DNA of 64,000 bases. Source: Orlajensenia sp001423545 (GTDB lineage: Bacteria > Actinomycetota > Actinomycetes > Actinomycetales > Microbacteriaceae). The notes under the pieces were generated by a model. The model saw only the letters and a list, made by a program, of their open reading frames with translations, was not told the DNA's origin and did no database searches. The stretch covers positions 62,001 through 126,000 of the forward strand of contig LMOK01000002.1 of the NCBI GenBank assembly GCA_001423545.1. Direction: 5' to 3'. This document shows, piece after piece, positions 8,205 through 16,940 of this stretch (its first letter is position 1; each line of letters starts with the position of its first letter). The position numbers and the translations under genes are program-made.

Positions 8205-10018
8205 GCGATCACCTGTGCGAGCGGGAGCTCCGCCAGGCGGGTGATGCCGTTCCACTCCGGATGCCGCTGCACGGCGCGCATGGCCCGTGCGAGCGGCGGC
8301 AGCCTCAGGCCGGCACGCTCGATGAGGTCGGACCCCAGGATCTCGCCCGTGCGCCCCTGGCCGAGCAGGCGGCCGTCGGCCATGACGGCGATGTGGCTGG
8401 CGTAGTCGGCGACCAACTGCAGGTCGTGCGTGACCACGAGCACCGTCGTGCCGGCGCGGTTGAGGGTCGCGAGGATGTCGAGCAGTTCGGCGGCGCGCTC
8501 GCGGTCCTGCCCGAAGGTGGGCTCGTCGAGGGCCAGCACGGGGGCTCCGGCGATGAGGGCCGTGCCCACCGAGAGCCTGCGCTTCTGTCCGCCCGACAGG
8601 AGGAACGGATGCTGCTCCGCGTGCTCCTCCAGCCCGAAGCGACGCAGCATCTCGTCGACGCGCCCGCGGCGCTCGCCGTGCGCTCCGTACTCTCCCTGCT
8701 CGCCGCGCTGTCCATCGGCGACGCCCTGCACGCGCAGCCCGTGGTCGAGCTCCTCGCGCACGGTATGGGTGATGAACTGGTGCTCGGGGTTCTGGAACAC
8801 GAAGCCGACAGTGCGAGAGAGAGTCCGGGCATCCGTCGTCGCCGGATCGAGACCGAGCACGTCGATGCGCCCCCACGGCGGAGTCGCCACCCCGGCGATG
8901 GCCTGCAGCAGCGTGGTCTTGCCCGCTCCGTTGGTGCCGACGATCGCGAGGAAGTCGCCGGCCGCCACGTCGAGGCTCACGTCGTGCACGACCTCGCGCC
9001 CGTGCCTGCCCGGCTTGCCGGATCGCCGGCCGCCGCGGCCACCGCGGGTGAGGGACAGGTTCCGGATGCCGATGGCCGGCAGCGCGCCGCGCGTGGCCTG
9101 GTCCGCGGCCGGCGTCGCCGGGCTCGCGTCGTCGGCTGGGGCCGGATGCGGCGCGGGCAGCACCTCGATCGCGTCGAGAGCGGCGGCTAGCTCGGCCGGG
9201 GTGAGCGGCAGCGGTTGCACCGGGATGCCGGCATCCGTCAGTCGGATCGCAGCGAGGGTCGAGACCGGCAGCCAGACGCCGAGCTCGAGAAGCTCGTCGG
9301 TGCGCTCCTGCAGAACCTCGCGGGCGGGGCCGTCGATCACGAGCCGGCCGCCGCGGTCGAGCACGATCACCCGGTCGACGATGTCGATGGCGGCGTCGAG
9401 GTTGTGCTCCACCAGCACGATGGAGTGGGTGGCATCGGCTGCGAGCCCGCGCAGCACGGCGTAGACCTCGTCGATGCCCGCCGGGTCGAGATTGGCGGTC
9501 GGCTCGTCGAGCACCAGCAACGGCGACCCCATGGCGAGGGCGCAGGCGATGGTGAGGCGCTGGCGTCCGCCGCCCGACAGGCGGTCGGGGTTCTCGCCAC
9601 GCCGTTCCCAGAGGCCGACCTGGCGCAGCGCCTTCTCAGCGCGCTGCAGCACGACCTCGGCGGAGCGCAGCTGGTTCTCGGGGCCGAAGCACACCTCATC
9701 GAGAACGGTGCCGGTGACGATCTGGGCGTCGGGGTCCTGGAACACCATCGCGACGTGCTCGCTGAGCCTGCCGACAGCGGTGTCGGCGGTGTCGAGGCCG
9801 GCGACGTGCACCGAACCGTCGAGCGTGGCGGGAACGGCCTGCGGAACGAGCCCGTTCATGGCGAGGGTGAGCGTGGACTTGCCCGATCCGCTCGGCCCGA
9901 GCAGCAGCACCACTTCGCCGGCGTGCACCGTGAAGCTCACATCCACGGGCGTCGCCCGGGCCGCTCCGTCGTGCACGATGCCGACGGCCTGCAACTCGAG
10001 AGGCGCGGGCGTGCTCAT
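8201..10018 (-). CDS. ECF transporter ATPase, two fused ABC domains (EcfA-EcfA', YkoD-like)
   Basis: This 605-residue protein powers an energy-coupling-factor importer. Domain 1 (about 8-230) has Walker A GPSGSGKS, the signature LSGGGRQRL and LLVLDEPTANLD. Domain 2 (about 320-560) has Walker A GTNGAGKT, the signature LSGGQKRRL and VLALDEPTFGQD. Both sites look catalytically complete. A Pro/Ala-rich linker (about 265-310) separates them. It is the first gene of the operon; a DtxR/IdeR-like box lies 48 bp upstream of the ATG, and GAGGA precedes the start. Confidence 0.92.
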   Translation of the reverse strand: MSTPAPLELQAVGIVHDGAARATPVDVSFTVHAGEVVLLLGPSGSGKSTLTLAMNGLVPQAVPATLDGSVHVAGLDTADTAVGRLSEHVAMVFQDPDAQIVTGTVLDEVCFGPENQLRSAEVVLQRAEKALRQVGLWERRGENPDRLSGGGRQRLTIACALAMGSPLLVLDEPTANLDPAGIDEVYAVLRGLAADATHSIVLVEHNLDAAIDIVDRVIVLDRGGRLVIDGPAREVLQERTDELLELGVWLPVSTLAAIRLTDAGIPVQPLPLTPAELAAALDAIEVLPAPHPAPADDASPATPAADQATRGALPAIGIRNLSLTRGGRGGRRSGKPGRHGREVVHDVSLDVAAGDFLAIVGTNGAGKTTLLQAIAGVATPPWGRIDVLGLDPATTDARTLSRTVGFVFQNPEHQFITHTVREELDHGLRVQGVADGQRGEQGEYGAHGERRGRVDEMLRRFGLEEHAEQHPFLLSGGQKRRLSVGTALIAGAPVLALDEPTFGQDRERAAELLDILATLNRAGTTVLVVTHDLQLVADYASHIAVMADGRLLGQGRTGEILGSDLIERAGLRLPPLARAMRAVQRHPEWNGITRLAELPLAQVIA

Positions 10019-10065
10019 GGCGGATCCTCAGGGCGGGGGTGGATGCATCCGTCGTCGCGCGGAGC

Positions 10066-10084
10066 TTAGGGCAGCCTAACCTAA
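10066..10084 (-). promoter_or_regulatory. DtxR/IdeR-type iron box
   Basis: TTAGGGCAGCCTAACCTAA matches the actinobacterial DtxR/IdeR consensus TTAGGTTAGSCTAACCTAA at 17 of 19 positions. It sits 48 bp before the ATPase start, where a bound repressor would overlap the promoter. Iron-replete repression of the ECF-SIP operon is predicted. The oxidoreductase on the other side is 300 bp away and less likely to be controlled. Confidence 0.85.
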
Positions 10085-10126
10085 TCCGGCGGTGCGTCGC
10101 CAGATCCGGTGGCATGCTGGCGCGAT

Positions 10127-10183
10127 TGCAGGATGAGACGAGACCTGGACGCATATCGCAGCCGTATCGAGCGTGGTCCTGCA
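10127..10183. repeat. Palindromic element A (TGCAGGA...TCCTGCA)
   Basis: A 57-bp element has 7-bp perfect ends and an internal GCATATCGCAGCCGTATCG. The internal part is nearly identical to element B at 12526-12592. It lies between divergent genes, so it cannot serve simply as a terminator for both. Confidence 0.75.
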
Positions 10184-10381
10184 TTCCTCGACGGATCTGC
10201 GGGTGAGCCCTGAGTCGAGTGCCGGGTGGTCTCCGATGGGCGCTCGACGCCGCGGGTGTTCGATGGAGCTCGCGCCTCGTGCGGCGGAGGAGGGCCTCGG
10301 GCCCCGCCGATCGTGTTGAGGCATCCGCTCCGTGACGGAGCAGCTCCACCCGAGGAGCACCTCACCCGAAAGGAAACATCA

Positions 10382-11845
10382 GTGAACACCCCTGCGCCCT
10401 CTGCGCCCACCGCGATCGCCGGAATCACCGGATCGATCGCCGTCGCCGACTCGATCGCCGCGCCTGTCGCATCCACCACACCCGTCCGCGAACTCCTCGC
10501 CCTGCGCGACGCCCTCGACGGCTCGCTGCACCTCCCGGCGGATGCCGACTGGGATGCCGCTCGCACGGCGTGGAACCTCGCCGTCGACCAGCGTCCGACC
10601 GCTGTCGTCATCGCCGGAAGCGCCCAGGACGTCGTGCTGGCCGTCACTGCCGCCCGCGAGCTCGGCCTGCGCGTCGCGCCGCAGAGCACCGGGCACAATG
10701 CCGCGCCGCTGGGCGGACCCGACGGGCTCGCCGGCACCATCCTGCTGCGCACCAGCTCGCTGCGTGGCGTGAGCATCGTGCCGGAGTCCCGCATCGCGCG
10801 CTGCGAGTCCGGCGCCCTCTGGGCCGACGTCACAGCTCCGGCGGCGGCCTTCGGCCTCGCTGCCCTCGCCGGGTCGAGCGCCGACGTCGGAATCGCCGGC
10901 TACCTGCTCGGCGGCGGCGTGAGCTGGCTCGCCCGCTCGCACGGCCTCGCCGTCAACTCCATCGTCGCCATCGAGATCGTGACGGCCGACGGCCTGCTCC
11001 GCCGCATCTATGCCGACCACGAGCCCGAGCTGTTCTGGGCCGTGCGCGGCGGAAGCGGCAACTTCGGCATCGTCACGGCGATCGAGCTGCGCCTGTTCCC
11101 GATGACCGAGGTCTACGCCGGAACCCTGTTCTTCCCGCTCGCCGAGGCGAGCCGGGTGCTGCAGGCGTGGCGCGAGTGGACGGCCGAGGTGCCCGAGCAG
11201 GTCACCAGCGTGGGCCGCATCCTGCAGTTCCCACCACTGCCCGAGCTGCCGGACTTCCTGCGCGGGCAGAGCTACGTCGTCATCGAGGCCGCCCTGCAGG
11301 CGCCCCCGGTCGACGCCGACGCCGTGCTCGCACCGTTGCGCGACCTCGACCCGGTCATCGACACCTTCCAACCCACCCCGATGACCGAGTTGGACCAGCT
11401 GCACATGGACCCGCAGGGTCCGGTTCCCGGAGTCGGCGACGGCTTCGCGCTGGCCGAGCTCACGGCCGAGGCCGTCGAGGCGTTCGTCGCTGCGGCCGGA
11501 GCCGGCTCGGGCTCGGCGCTGCTGTCGGCCGAGATCCGTCACGTGGGCGGGGCGGCAGGTCGGGCTCCGCTGGGCGCCGGCGTCGTGTCGCACCTCGACT
11601 CCGAGTTCCTCGTGTTCGGTGCCGGCATCGCCGCGACGCCGGAGATGGGAGTCGCAGCGGCGGCATCCGTCGATCGTCTGGTGGGTGCTCTCGCTCCGTG
11701 GCGCGCCGCGGTGCTCTACCAGAATTTCGCGGAGGGAGCTCAGGAGCCCCGCGACATCTGGGGAGCCGACCTCGACCGCCTGCGCGCCATCAAGGTGGTC
11801 TACGACCCGAGCGACACCATCCGCTCGAACCACCCGGTGCTGTAG
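10382..11845 (+). CDS. FAD-binding oxidoreductase, berberine-bridge (BBE) type
   Basis: This 487-residue flavin oxidase or dehydrogenase likely oxidises a small alcohol, sugar or secondary metabolite. The start is GTG with AAAGGAAA upstream; longer in-frame extensions lack a ribosome site. The N-terminal FAD_binding_4 (PCMH) domain shows VAPQSTGHNA, GSSADVGIAGYLLGGG and NFGIVTAIELRLF. The C-terminal BBE signature is WGADLDRLRAIKVVYDP...RSNHPVL. The first 40 residues are Ala/Pro/Thr-rich with no clear export signal. The cysteine of bicovalent BBE enzymes is not evident, so flavin attachment, if any, is probably through one His. The gene is monocistronic and ends at a strong hairpin. Confidence 0.88.
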   Translation: MNTPAPSAPTAIAGITGSIAVADSIAAPVASTTPVRELLALRDALDGSLHLPADADWDAARTAWNLAVDQRPTAVVIAGSAQDVVLAVTAARELGLRVAPQSTGHNAAPLGGPDGLAGTILLRTSSLRGVSIVPESRIARCESGALWADVTAPAAAFGLAALAGSSADVGIAGYLLGGGVSWLARSHGLAVNSIVAIEIVTADGLLRRIYADHEPELFWAVRGGSGNFGIVTAIELRLFPMTEVYAGTLFFPLAEASRVLQAWREWTAEVPEQVTSVGRILQFPPLPELPDFLRGQSYVVIEAALQAPPVDADAVLAPLRDLDPVIDTFQPTPMTELDQLHMDPQGPVPGVGDGFALAELTAEAVEAFVAAAGAGSGSALLSAEIRHVGGAAGRAPLGAGVVSHLDSEFLVFGAGIAATPEMGVAAAASVDRLVGALAPWRAAVLYQNFAEGAQEPRDIWGADLDRLRAIKVVYDPSDTIRSNHPVL

Positions 11846-11879
11846 CGGGAGCTGCGGCATCCGTCATCGAGAACGGAGG

Positions 11880-11913
11880 AACTGCGGGTCAGATCGTCTT
11901 CTGACCCGCAGTT
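11880..11913. terminator. Bidirectional hairpin terminator
   Basis: A perfect 14-bp stem (AACTGCGGGTCAGA / TCTGACCCGCAGTT) has a 6-base loop and lies 35 bp after the oxidoreductase stop. It also covers the stop codon of the minus-strand frame that ends at 11889, so it can serve both converging transcripts. Confidence 0.85.
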
Positions 11914-12395
11914 GCTTCGTTCTGGGCGTGCCGCCACCCGCTCGTGGGACGCGTGGAGCCGGGGGTCGTGCCGGTGAAGGGAGCCGCGAGCAGGTCGCCT
12001 GCGCGGAGGTCGCAGGGGAGGAGAGCGGAGGCATCCGTCGCTCGACGAGAGTCGAGGGAGCGGATGCCGAACGTCGTGGAGCGCGCAGTCGAGGCGCGAC
12101 CGATGAGTCGCAGATCACCCCAGCAGGCAGCGAGGGTGGTCAGGTCGAGATCGAGGGTGACGGATGCCGTCCTGCTCGCGTCCGCGCCGACGTCATGCAC
12201 GCGTACGACCACCACGCCGATGTCATCGACGACGTGCACTGCAGGGGTGGCGCTCAGCTCGACCAGTCGCAGCATCGAGACGCCGGAGACGACGAGGTCA
12301 GTCGTGGTTGCGATGGTCGCGGCCGGCCAGACGCCCGGTGCGAGCGGATCGGGGATCGAGCGACGCAGGCTCGGGATGATGGACGTGAGGGTCAC
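11889..12395 (-). CDS. Hypothetical protein, 168 residues
   Basis: No family is recognised. The frame begins with GTG (no clear ribosome site), is Thr, Val and Ala-rich, and has coherent hydrophobic and polar alternation (for example residues 60-75, VHVVDDIGVVVVRVHD). The last 20 residues look poorly ordered. Its stop lies inside the shared hairpin at 11880-11913, which favours a real converging gene. An overlapping plus-strand frame is Arg/Ser-rich and rejected. Existence is moderately supported. Confidence 0.45.
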   Translation of the reverse strand: MTLTSIIPSLRRSIPDPLAPGVWPAATIATTTDLVVSGVSMLRLVELSATPAVHVVDDIGVVVVRVHDVGADASRTASVTLDLDLTTLAACWGDLRLIGRASTARSTTFGIRSLDSRRATDASALLPCDLRAGDLLAAPFTGTTPGSTRPTSGWRHAQNEATAGQKTI

Positions 12396-12525
12396 GATTC
12401 AGTTCTACGTGGAGTGCCTCGGGCATCGGCGATTGTTACGGAACCTCGACGCCTGAGGGGGTGATCCTGACGGTTCCGTCACGGCTGTCCCGTCGCCGGC
12501 CGCTGATACCGGAATGGCGCGCGTG

Positions 12526-12592
12526 GAGTTTGCAGGAGCAGACTCGACATGGCTGCATATCGCAGCTGTATCGCTCCTGGTCCTGCAAACTC
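12526..12592. repeat. Palindromic element B (perfect 12-bp ends)
   Basis: GAGTTTGCAGGA at 12526-12537 pairs with TCCTGCAAACTC at 12581-12592. The interior contains two related direct units, GCTGCATATCGC and AGCTGTATCGC. The core closely matches element A at 10127-10183. Confidence 0.8.
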
Positions 12593-12595
12593 GGC

Positions 12596-12618
12596 GGCCG
12601 GCCGGCCGGCCGGCCGGC
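12596..12618. repeat. GGCC tetranucleotide tract
   Basis: Five consecutive GGCC units plus a partial one lie immediately beside element B and just beyond the stop codon of the flavin oxidoreductase gene. The tract is a self-complementary simple repeat. Confidence 0.85.
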
Positions 12619-12625
12619 GGGCGGC

Positions 12626-13672
12626 CTAGAGCAGCTCGCCCGCCAGCAGCTCCAGGGACTGCGCACGGCCCGGGGTCGCGTCCAGCGGATCGCTCGCGAA
12701 GGCGCCGCTGATGGGCGACACCATCACCTCGTCGACTCCGTAGCGCGAGGCGAGCTGGCGGATTGCCTGGCCGGCGGCATCCGGTGCCCCGATGACCCAG
12801 CGCTTCTCCATGGCGGCGACGAGCTCGTCGGTCGCCGTGTCGCGGCCGGAGTTCTCGGAGTCCTCGACGGTCTCGAGCACGCTGAGCGGGCGGCCCGTGC
12901 GGAGCCGCGCCATCGCGCGCATCTGAGGCAGGGCGCGGCGACGGGCCTCTTCGGCCGTCGGGGCGACGGAGGCGTTGAGGGTGAGGAAGGTCTGCGGCTC
13001 GGGGTGCTCGGGGCTCGGCGTGTAGTTGGTGCGGTAGAGCTCGAGGGCCGCTTCGATGCCCTCGCCCGAGAAGTGGTAGGCGAAGACGTACGGGAGGCCG
13101 TGGCTCGCGGCGAGGCGGGCCGAGTAGTCGCTCGATCCGAGCAGCCAGATCGTGGGGACGCTGCCGGCGGCCGGCGTCGCGTGCACCGTGTACTCGCTGC
13201 CGCTCGTCATGCGGAGGGCGGCTCCACCGGGGTGGATGAGCGCCTGGATGTCGGCGATGTGATCGGGGAAGCGGTCGACGTCTGCCGTCGGACCGCTGAT
13301 GCGCAGCAGCTGCGTGATGACGGGGTCGCTGCCGGGGGCGCGGCCGATGCCGAGGTCGATGCGTCCGGGGGCGAGCGCCTCGAGCGCCGCGAACTGCTCG
13401 GCGACGACGAGCGGCGCGTGGTTGGGCAGCATGACGCCGCCGGATCCCACCCGGATGCGCTCCGTCTTCGCCGCCGTCGCCGCGATGAGCACGGGCGGGG
13501 TCGTCGAGGCCACCGACGGCATGTTGTGGTGCTCGGCGTACCAGTAGCGGGTGTAGCCGAGGGTGTCGGCGAGCTGGGCGAGGCCGACCGAGGCTGTCAT
13601 CGCCTGGGAGCTGGTCTGGCCGCTGCGCACGGGAATGAGGTCGAGAACGGAGAGGCGGAGTGGTGCAGTCAT
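12626..13672 (-). CDS. LLM-class flavin-dependent oxidoreductase
   Basis: This 348-residue protein is a luciferase-like monooxygenase-family enzyme using FMN or F420 with an unknown substrate. The start at MTAPLRLSVLDL is chosen because it matches the family's first beta strand (S-x-L-D-x-x-P/I); the longer upstream frame is Pro/Arg-rich shadow. Family motifs are YWYAEHHNMP (about 43-52), RIRVGSGGVMLPNHAPL, GRIDLGIGRAPGSD and WLLGSSDYSARLAA. This combination fits the MsnO8-type LLM subgroup. It is an isolated gene. Confidence 0.9.
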   Translation of the reverse strand: MTAPLRLSVLDLIPVRSGQTSSQAMTASVGLAQLADTLGYTRYWYAEHHNMPSVASTTPPVLIAATAAKTERIRVGSGGVMLPNHAPLVVAEQFAALEALAPGRIDLGIGRAPGSDPVITQLLRISGPTADVDRFPDHIADIQALIHPGGAALRMTSGSEYTVHATPAAGSVPTIWLLGSSDYSARLAASHGLPYVFAYHFSGEGIEAALELYRTNYTPSPEHPEPQTFLTLNASVAPTAEEARRRALPQMRAMARLRTGRPLSVLETVEDSENSGRDTATDELVAAMEKRWVIGAPDAAGQAIRQLASRYGVDEVMVSPISGAFASDPLDATPGRAQSLELLAGELL

Positions 13673-13842
13673 CCTCAGGGGCAACCGGCGGGGGCGGGTG
13701 GCTATTCCGCCGCCGGTGCCCGCGTCGTCGCGCGCCTCGTCGTCGGCGTCGGCGTCGGGCCGGCAGTGGCTCCGCCGTACGGGGGAGCTGTCTCGTTCGG
13801 TTGACGGATGCCTCGGCTGCGGCATCCGCCTACCGTGAAGGT

Positions 13843-14094
13843 ATGGCTGACACGAAGAAGGCGGCGTTCGACTCGACGGATCCGACCACGCGCGGCTGGG
13901 CGCTGGGGATCGCCATCGGGATCGCCCTGGGGGCTGGCCTCGGAGTCGCCCTGGGGAACGTGGGCATCGGGATCGCGATCGGCATCGGGATCGGAACAGC
14001 ACTCGCCGTCTCGTTCACGGAGATGTACAAGAAGGAAGACGCCGAGAAGGCCGCGGCGGATGACGACGATGAGGCCTCGCCGCCGACGACCTGA
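13843..14094 (+). CDS. Small glycine-zipper membrane protein
   Basis: This 83-residue protein has two adjacent hydrophobic helices made of Gly/Ile/Ala repeats (LGIAIGIALGAGLGVALG and GIGIAIGIGIGTALA, about 21-57), followed by an acidic tail with DDDD. A short GAAGG lies just before the ATG. Glycine-zipper packing suggests a membrane oligomer or hairpin. Function is unknown. It is followed 18 bp later by the DUF1905 protein. Confidence 0.72.
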   Translation: MADTKKAAFDSTDPTTRGWALGIAIGIALGAGLGVALGNVGIGIAIGIGIGTALAVSFTEMYKKEDAEKAAADDDDEASPPTT

Positions 14095-14112
14095 CGCGGC
14101 CATAATCGAGGC

Positions 14113-14547
14113 ATGCGCTTCTCCACGAACATGTTCCTGGTCGGCAACAACACGGGCATCCCTGTGCCCGAAGAGGTCATCGAGGCCCTCGGCGGCGGCA
14201 AGCGCCCGCCCGTGAACGTGACCGTGAACGGGTACCGGTACCGCAGCACCGTGGCCCCGATGGGCGGGCGGTTCCTCATCGCGTTCAGCTCCGACAAGCG
14301 CGCGGCGACGGGCATCCAGGGCGGCGATCCGATCGAGGTCGAGCTCACTCTCGACACGGAGCCGCGCATCACCGAGGTGCCCGACGACCTGGCCGCGGCG
14401 CTCGCCGCATCGGCCGAGGTGCAGGCCGCGTTCGACAAGTTGTCGCCGAGCGCGAAGAAGGCGCACGTGGTGAACGTCGAATCGGCGAAGACGGATGCCA
14501 CCCGCCAGCGTCGCATCGAGACCATCGTGGCGAAGCTCGGCGCGTGA
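14113..14547 (+). CDS. DUF1905 / YdeI-OmdA-like protein
   Basis: This 144-residue cytoplasmic protein has an N-terminal DUF1905 beta-barrel-like domain (IPVPEEVIEAL...NVTVNGYRYRSTV...RFLIAFSSDKRAATGIQGGD) and a C-terminal YdeI/OmdA helix pair (FDKLSPSAKKAHVVNVESAK...RIETIVAKL). The second module has been called bacteriocin-protection or OmpD-associated, but its biochemical role is unknown. The start matches the first strand of the domain. Confidence 0.85.
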   Translation: MRFSTNMFLVGNNTGIPVPEEVIEALGGGKRPPVNVTVNGYRYRSTVAPMGGRFLIAFSSDKRAATGIQGGDPIEVELTLDTEPRITEVPDDLAAALAASAEVQAAFDKLSPSAKKAHVVNVESAKTDATRQRRIETIVAKLGA

Positions 14548-14572
14548 GCGGAGTGGGAGTGGAGGCGCGGGC

Positions 14573-14941
14573 GTGGGCGGCGTGAACTCGGCAGGCGGGA
14601 GCGTGGAGCACCTGTTCTCGTACGGCACTCTGAGGCTCGCCTCGGTGCAGCGCGGCACCTTCGGCGCCGAGCTGCCGACGCGCGACGACGCGCTGCCGGG
14701 GTTCCGACTCGGGGTGCTGAAGATCACGGATCCCCACGTCATCGCGCTGAGCGGCTCGGACGAGCACCCGATCCTGGAGCGCACCGATGACCCCGCAGAC
14801 AGCGTGGCCGGCTCGGTGCTGGAGCTCACGCCGGAGCAGCTCGCGGCGGCCGATGCCTACGAGGTGGCCGACTACGTACGGGCTGCGGTGACGTTGGCGT
14901 CCGGGACGCGGGCGTGGGTGTACGTGAGGGCTGAGGGCTGA
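14573..14941 (+). CDS. Gamma-glutamylcyclotransferase-like (AIG2/GGCT fold) protein
   Basis: This 122-residue protein has the BtrG/AIG2-like motif LFSYGTLR near the N-terminus and YEVADYVRAAVTL near the end. GTG at 14573 is preferred because GGAGG lies seven bases upstream (14561-14565); earlier in-frame starts overlap the previous gene. The family cyclises gamma-glutamyl amines or peptides, but the substrate here is unknown. It probably forms a small operon with the DUF1905 gene 25 bp upstream. Confidence 0.85.
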   Translation: MGGVNSAGGSVEHLFSYGTLRLASVQRGTFGAELPTRDDALPGFRLGVLKITDPHVIALSGSDEHPILERTDDPADSVAGSVLELTPEQLAAADAYEVADYVRAAVTLASGTRAWVYVRAEG

Positions 14942-15069
14942 GGGGATCCCGGCACTCCTCCCCAGCTCGCTGTCGAGCTGTCTGATTCTACAGAAGATTA
15001 TCCCGAAAAACCTGATCAAACGGTGAAAAAGCAGCCGTCAGTGTCGGTGGGTGCTGCGAGTATCAGGGT

Positions 15070-16524
15070 ATGGAAACCCCGACACCGTTGGCGTCGTTGC
15101 GGCAGGATGTTGCAGCGCTGGCCGCCGCGTGGGCGGCAGCGCTCCCGGCGTTCGGCGTGGTGCCGCTCGATGCGCAGGGCTCTTTCGAACTGATGAGCGG
15201 TTCCGGTCTGGTGTCGGTGACGGATGCGATCGGCCAGCTCCGTCGCACCACTGATGCTCTTCTGGCGCGGGCAGCGGGAGAGGTTGGTCGCCGCTCCGGG
15301 CCCGAGTTCGGCACCGAGGGGCTGGCGAAGAAGAACGGGTACTCCACCCCGACCAAGCTCGTCGCCTCATCGACCGGAGGCGGCACGGGCGAGGCCGCCC
15401 GGTTTCTCGCGGTGGGTGCTGCGACGGCAGCGCGCCAGGACTTCAGCGGCCAGGCTCGCCCGGCACGTCATCCCCACGTCGCCGCCGCACTGGACGCCGG
15501 CATGATCAGTGTCGACGCGGCCGGAGCGATCACCGGGATGCTCGACCGGGTGGCACCCCGAGCGGATGCCGCTGTGGCAGAGGGCATCGAGAAGATCCTG
15601 GCCGAGCGGGCAGCCGAGCTGCCGTTGAGCCTGCTGCTGCGGGTCATCAAGCAGGCCGAGGCGCGACTCGACCCCGACGGTGCCGAGCCGCGTGATGAGG
15701 AGCGCTGGTTGGGCCGGTCATTGACCATCCGGGAGAACCGCACCGGCATGACCGAGCTCACCGCTCGCCTCGACCCGGAATCAGCGGCACTCGTGAAGAC
15801 GGCCATCGAAGCGCTCGTCTCCGACGGGCTGCGCGGCACCGGCACCGGCACTGGCACCGGGGCTATGTCGTCAGGCGGTGGGACAGAAGCCACGGCTGGT
15901 TCCGGCGCTGGTGACGGAAGGCAACCGGTCATCACCGATGACCGCAGCATCCCGCAACGTCAGGCCGACGCGCTGGTCGAGATCATGCGCCACGCGCTCG
16001 GCTGCACACAGACCCTCGCTCCACTCGCCGCCGTCACCACAGTGACCCGTATCGACTTGGACGCCCTCCGCACCGGACTCGGGCTGGGCAGCATCGACGG
16101 CATCGACCAGCCCGTCTCAGCGGGAACCATCCGACGCATGGCCGCATCCGCCGATCTGATCCCGATGGTCCTCGGCACCGACAGCGTCCCCCTCGATGTC
16201 GGCCGCACAGCACGCCTCTTCAGCAAGACGCAACGACTCGCGCTGCACGAACGGGACGGCGGCTGCGCCAGCTGTGGACAGAACATCAGCTACACGCACG
16301 CCCACCACATCCGCTGGTGGAAACGACATCGCGGCCGAACCGACATCACCAACGGAGTGCTGCTCTGCAGCTTCTGCCACCATATGGTCCACCGCGACGG
16401 CTGGGACATCCGCGCCACCCTGACCGAGGTGTGGTTCATCCCACCACCACACGTCGATCCCGAGCGGGCGCCTCGGCTCGGCGGGAAAGCCCGGTTCCAC
16501 CTGCCTCGAAGGGAGGCGGCATGA
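15070..16524 (+). CDS. DUF222 domain / HNH endonuclease protein
   Basis: This 484-residue protein of the 13E12-repeat-like family is common and multicopy in actinobacteria. Residues about 20-320 are the DUF222 helical region. A linker at about 258-268 is a Gly-Thr run followed by a Ser/Gly-rich stretch. The C-terminal HNH nuclease has CASCGQ, HAHHIRWW, ITNGVLLCSFCHHMVH, with paired CxxC zinc ligands and intact His-Asn-His. The target and biological role are not established for the family. An AT-richer leader of about 130 bp (14942-15069) precedes it. Confidence 0.9.
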   Translation: METPTPLASLRQDVAALAAAWAAALPAFGVVPLDAQGSFELMSGSGLVSVTDAIGQLRRTTDALLARAAGEVGRRSGPEFGTEGLAKKNGYSTPTKLVASSTGGGTGEAARFLAVGAATAARQDFSGQARPARHPHVAAALDAGMISVDAAGAITGMLDRVAPRADAAVAEGIEKILAERAAELPLSLLLRVIKQAEARLDPDGAEPRDEERWLGRSLTIRENRTGMTELTARLDPESAALVKTAIEALVSDGLRGTGTGTGTGAMSSGGGTEATAGSGAGDGRQPVITDDRSIPQRQADALVEIMRHALGCTQTLAPLAAVTTVTRIDLDALRTGLGLGSIDGIDQPVSAGTIRRMAASADLIPMVLGTDSVPLDVGRTARLFSKTQRLALHERDGGCASCGQNISYTHAHHIRWWKRHRGRTDITNGVLLCSFCHHMVHRDGWDIRATLTEVWFIPPPHVDPERAPRLGGKARFHLPRREAA

Positions 16525-16552
16525 AGGCCGGGTGAGTCGAGGCGGGGTGGCC

Positions 16553-16813
16553 CTACGCGGCGACTGCCTCGAGCTTGGAGCGCAGGGTGGCATCCGTCGG
16601 CTCGACGAAGTGCTCGCCGTCGGGGAAGACGACCACGGGAATCTGGGTGCGACCGCTGATGGCCTTGGCACGGTCGGCGCCGTCTTCGACGGTCTCGAGG
16701 TCGATGTAGTCGTACTGCACGCCGAGGCCGTCGAGGAGGCGCTTGGAGCGGCGGCAGTCGCTGCACCACTCGGCGCCGAACATGGTGATGCGGTCGAAGG
16801 TCTCAGAAGTCAT
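16553..16813 (-). CDS. Mycoredoxin-like glutaredoxin
   Basis: This 86-residue thioredoxin-fold protein has the redox motif CSDC (C17 and C20) in the context GAEWCSDCRRSK. The cis-Pro motif TQIPVVV and the C-terminal EPTD stretch complete the glutaredoxin fold. In actinobacteria such proteins reduce mycothiol mixed disulfides. The ATG is at the expected family start. It is a single gene converging on the HNH gene. Confidence 0.9.
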   Translation of the reverse strand: MTSETFDRITMFGAEWCSDCRRSKRLLDGLGVQYDYIDLETVEDGADRAKAISGRTQIPVVVFPDGEHFVEPTDATLRSKLEAVAA

Positions 16814-16940
16814 TGATCCAGCCTAAGCTCGCGCTGCTGAACATCCGCTGGCCGCTGGCCGCTGGGCGCGGGCTGCGGCCCCCTTGCCCCAGACCGTCCG
16901 CCGGCGGCACTGGCCCACGCGCAGCCTGCAGCGGGCAGTG

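Larger units (their letters stand above)
10019..10381. other. Divergent intergenic region between ECF operon and oxidoreductase
   Basis: These 363 bases carry the DtxR/IdeR-like box (10066-10084), a palindromic element (10127-10183) and the AAAGGAAA ribosome site (10369-10376) for the GTG start at 10382. Open frames crossing it on either strand lack a ribosome site and contain the palindromic element, so no gene is called. Confidence 0.7.

Noticed and set aside
7254..8876. 540-residue version of the ECF T component
   Set aside because: The first 220 residues are an Arg-rich shadow of the ATPase gene; the ATGA overlap marks the true start at 8204.
10076..10360. Minus-strand small frames across the iron-box region
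   Set aside because: They contain the palindromic element, lack a ribosome site and would overlap the regulatory site.
14495..14572. Longer N-terminus of the GGCT-like protein
   Set aside because: It overlaps the preceding gene and has no ribosome site; GGAGG at 14561 supports the GTG at 14573.
15070..16524. DUF222-HNH gene as a mobile element or intein
   Set aside because: No inverted repeats, target duplication or intein splice motifs flank it, so it is called an ordinary gene.
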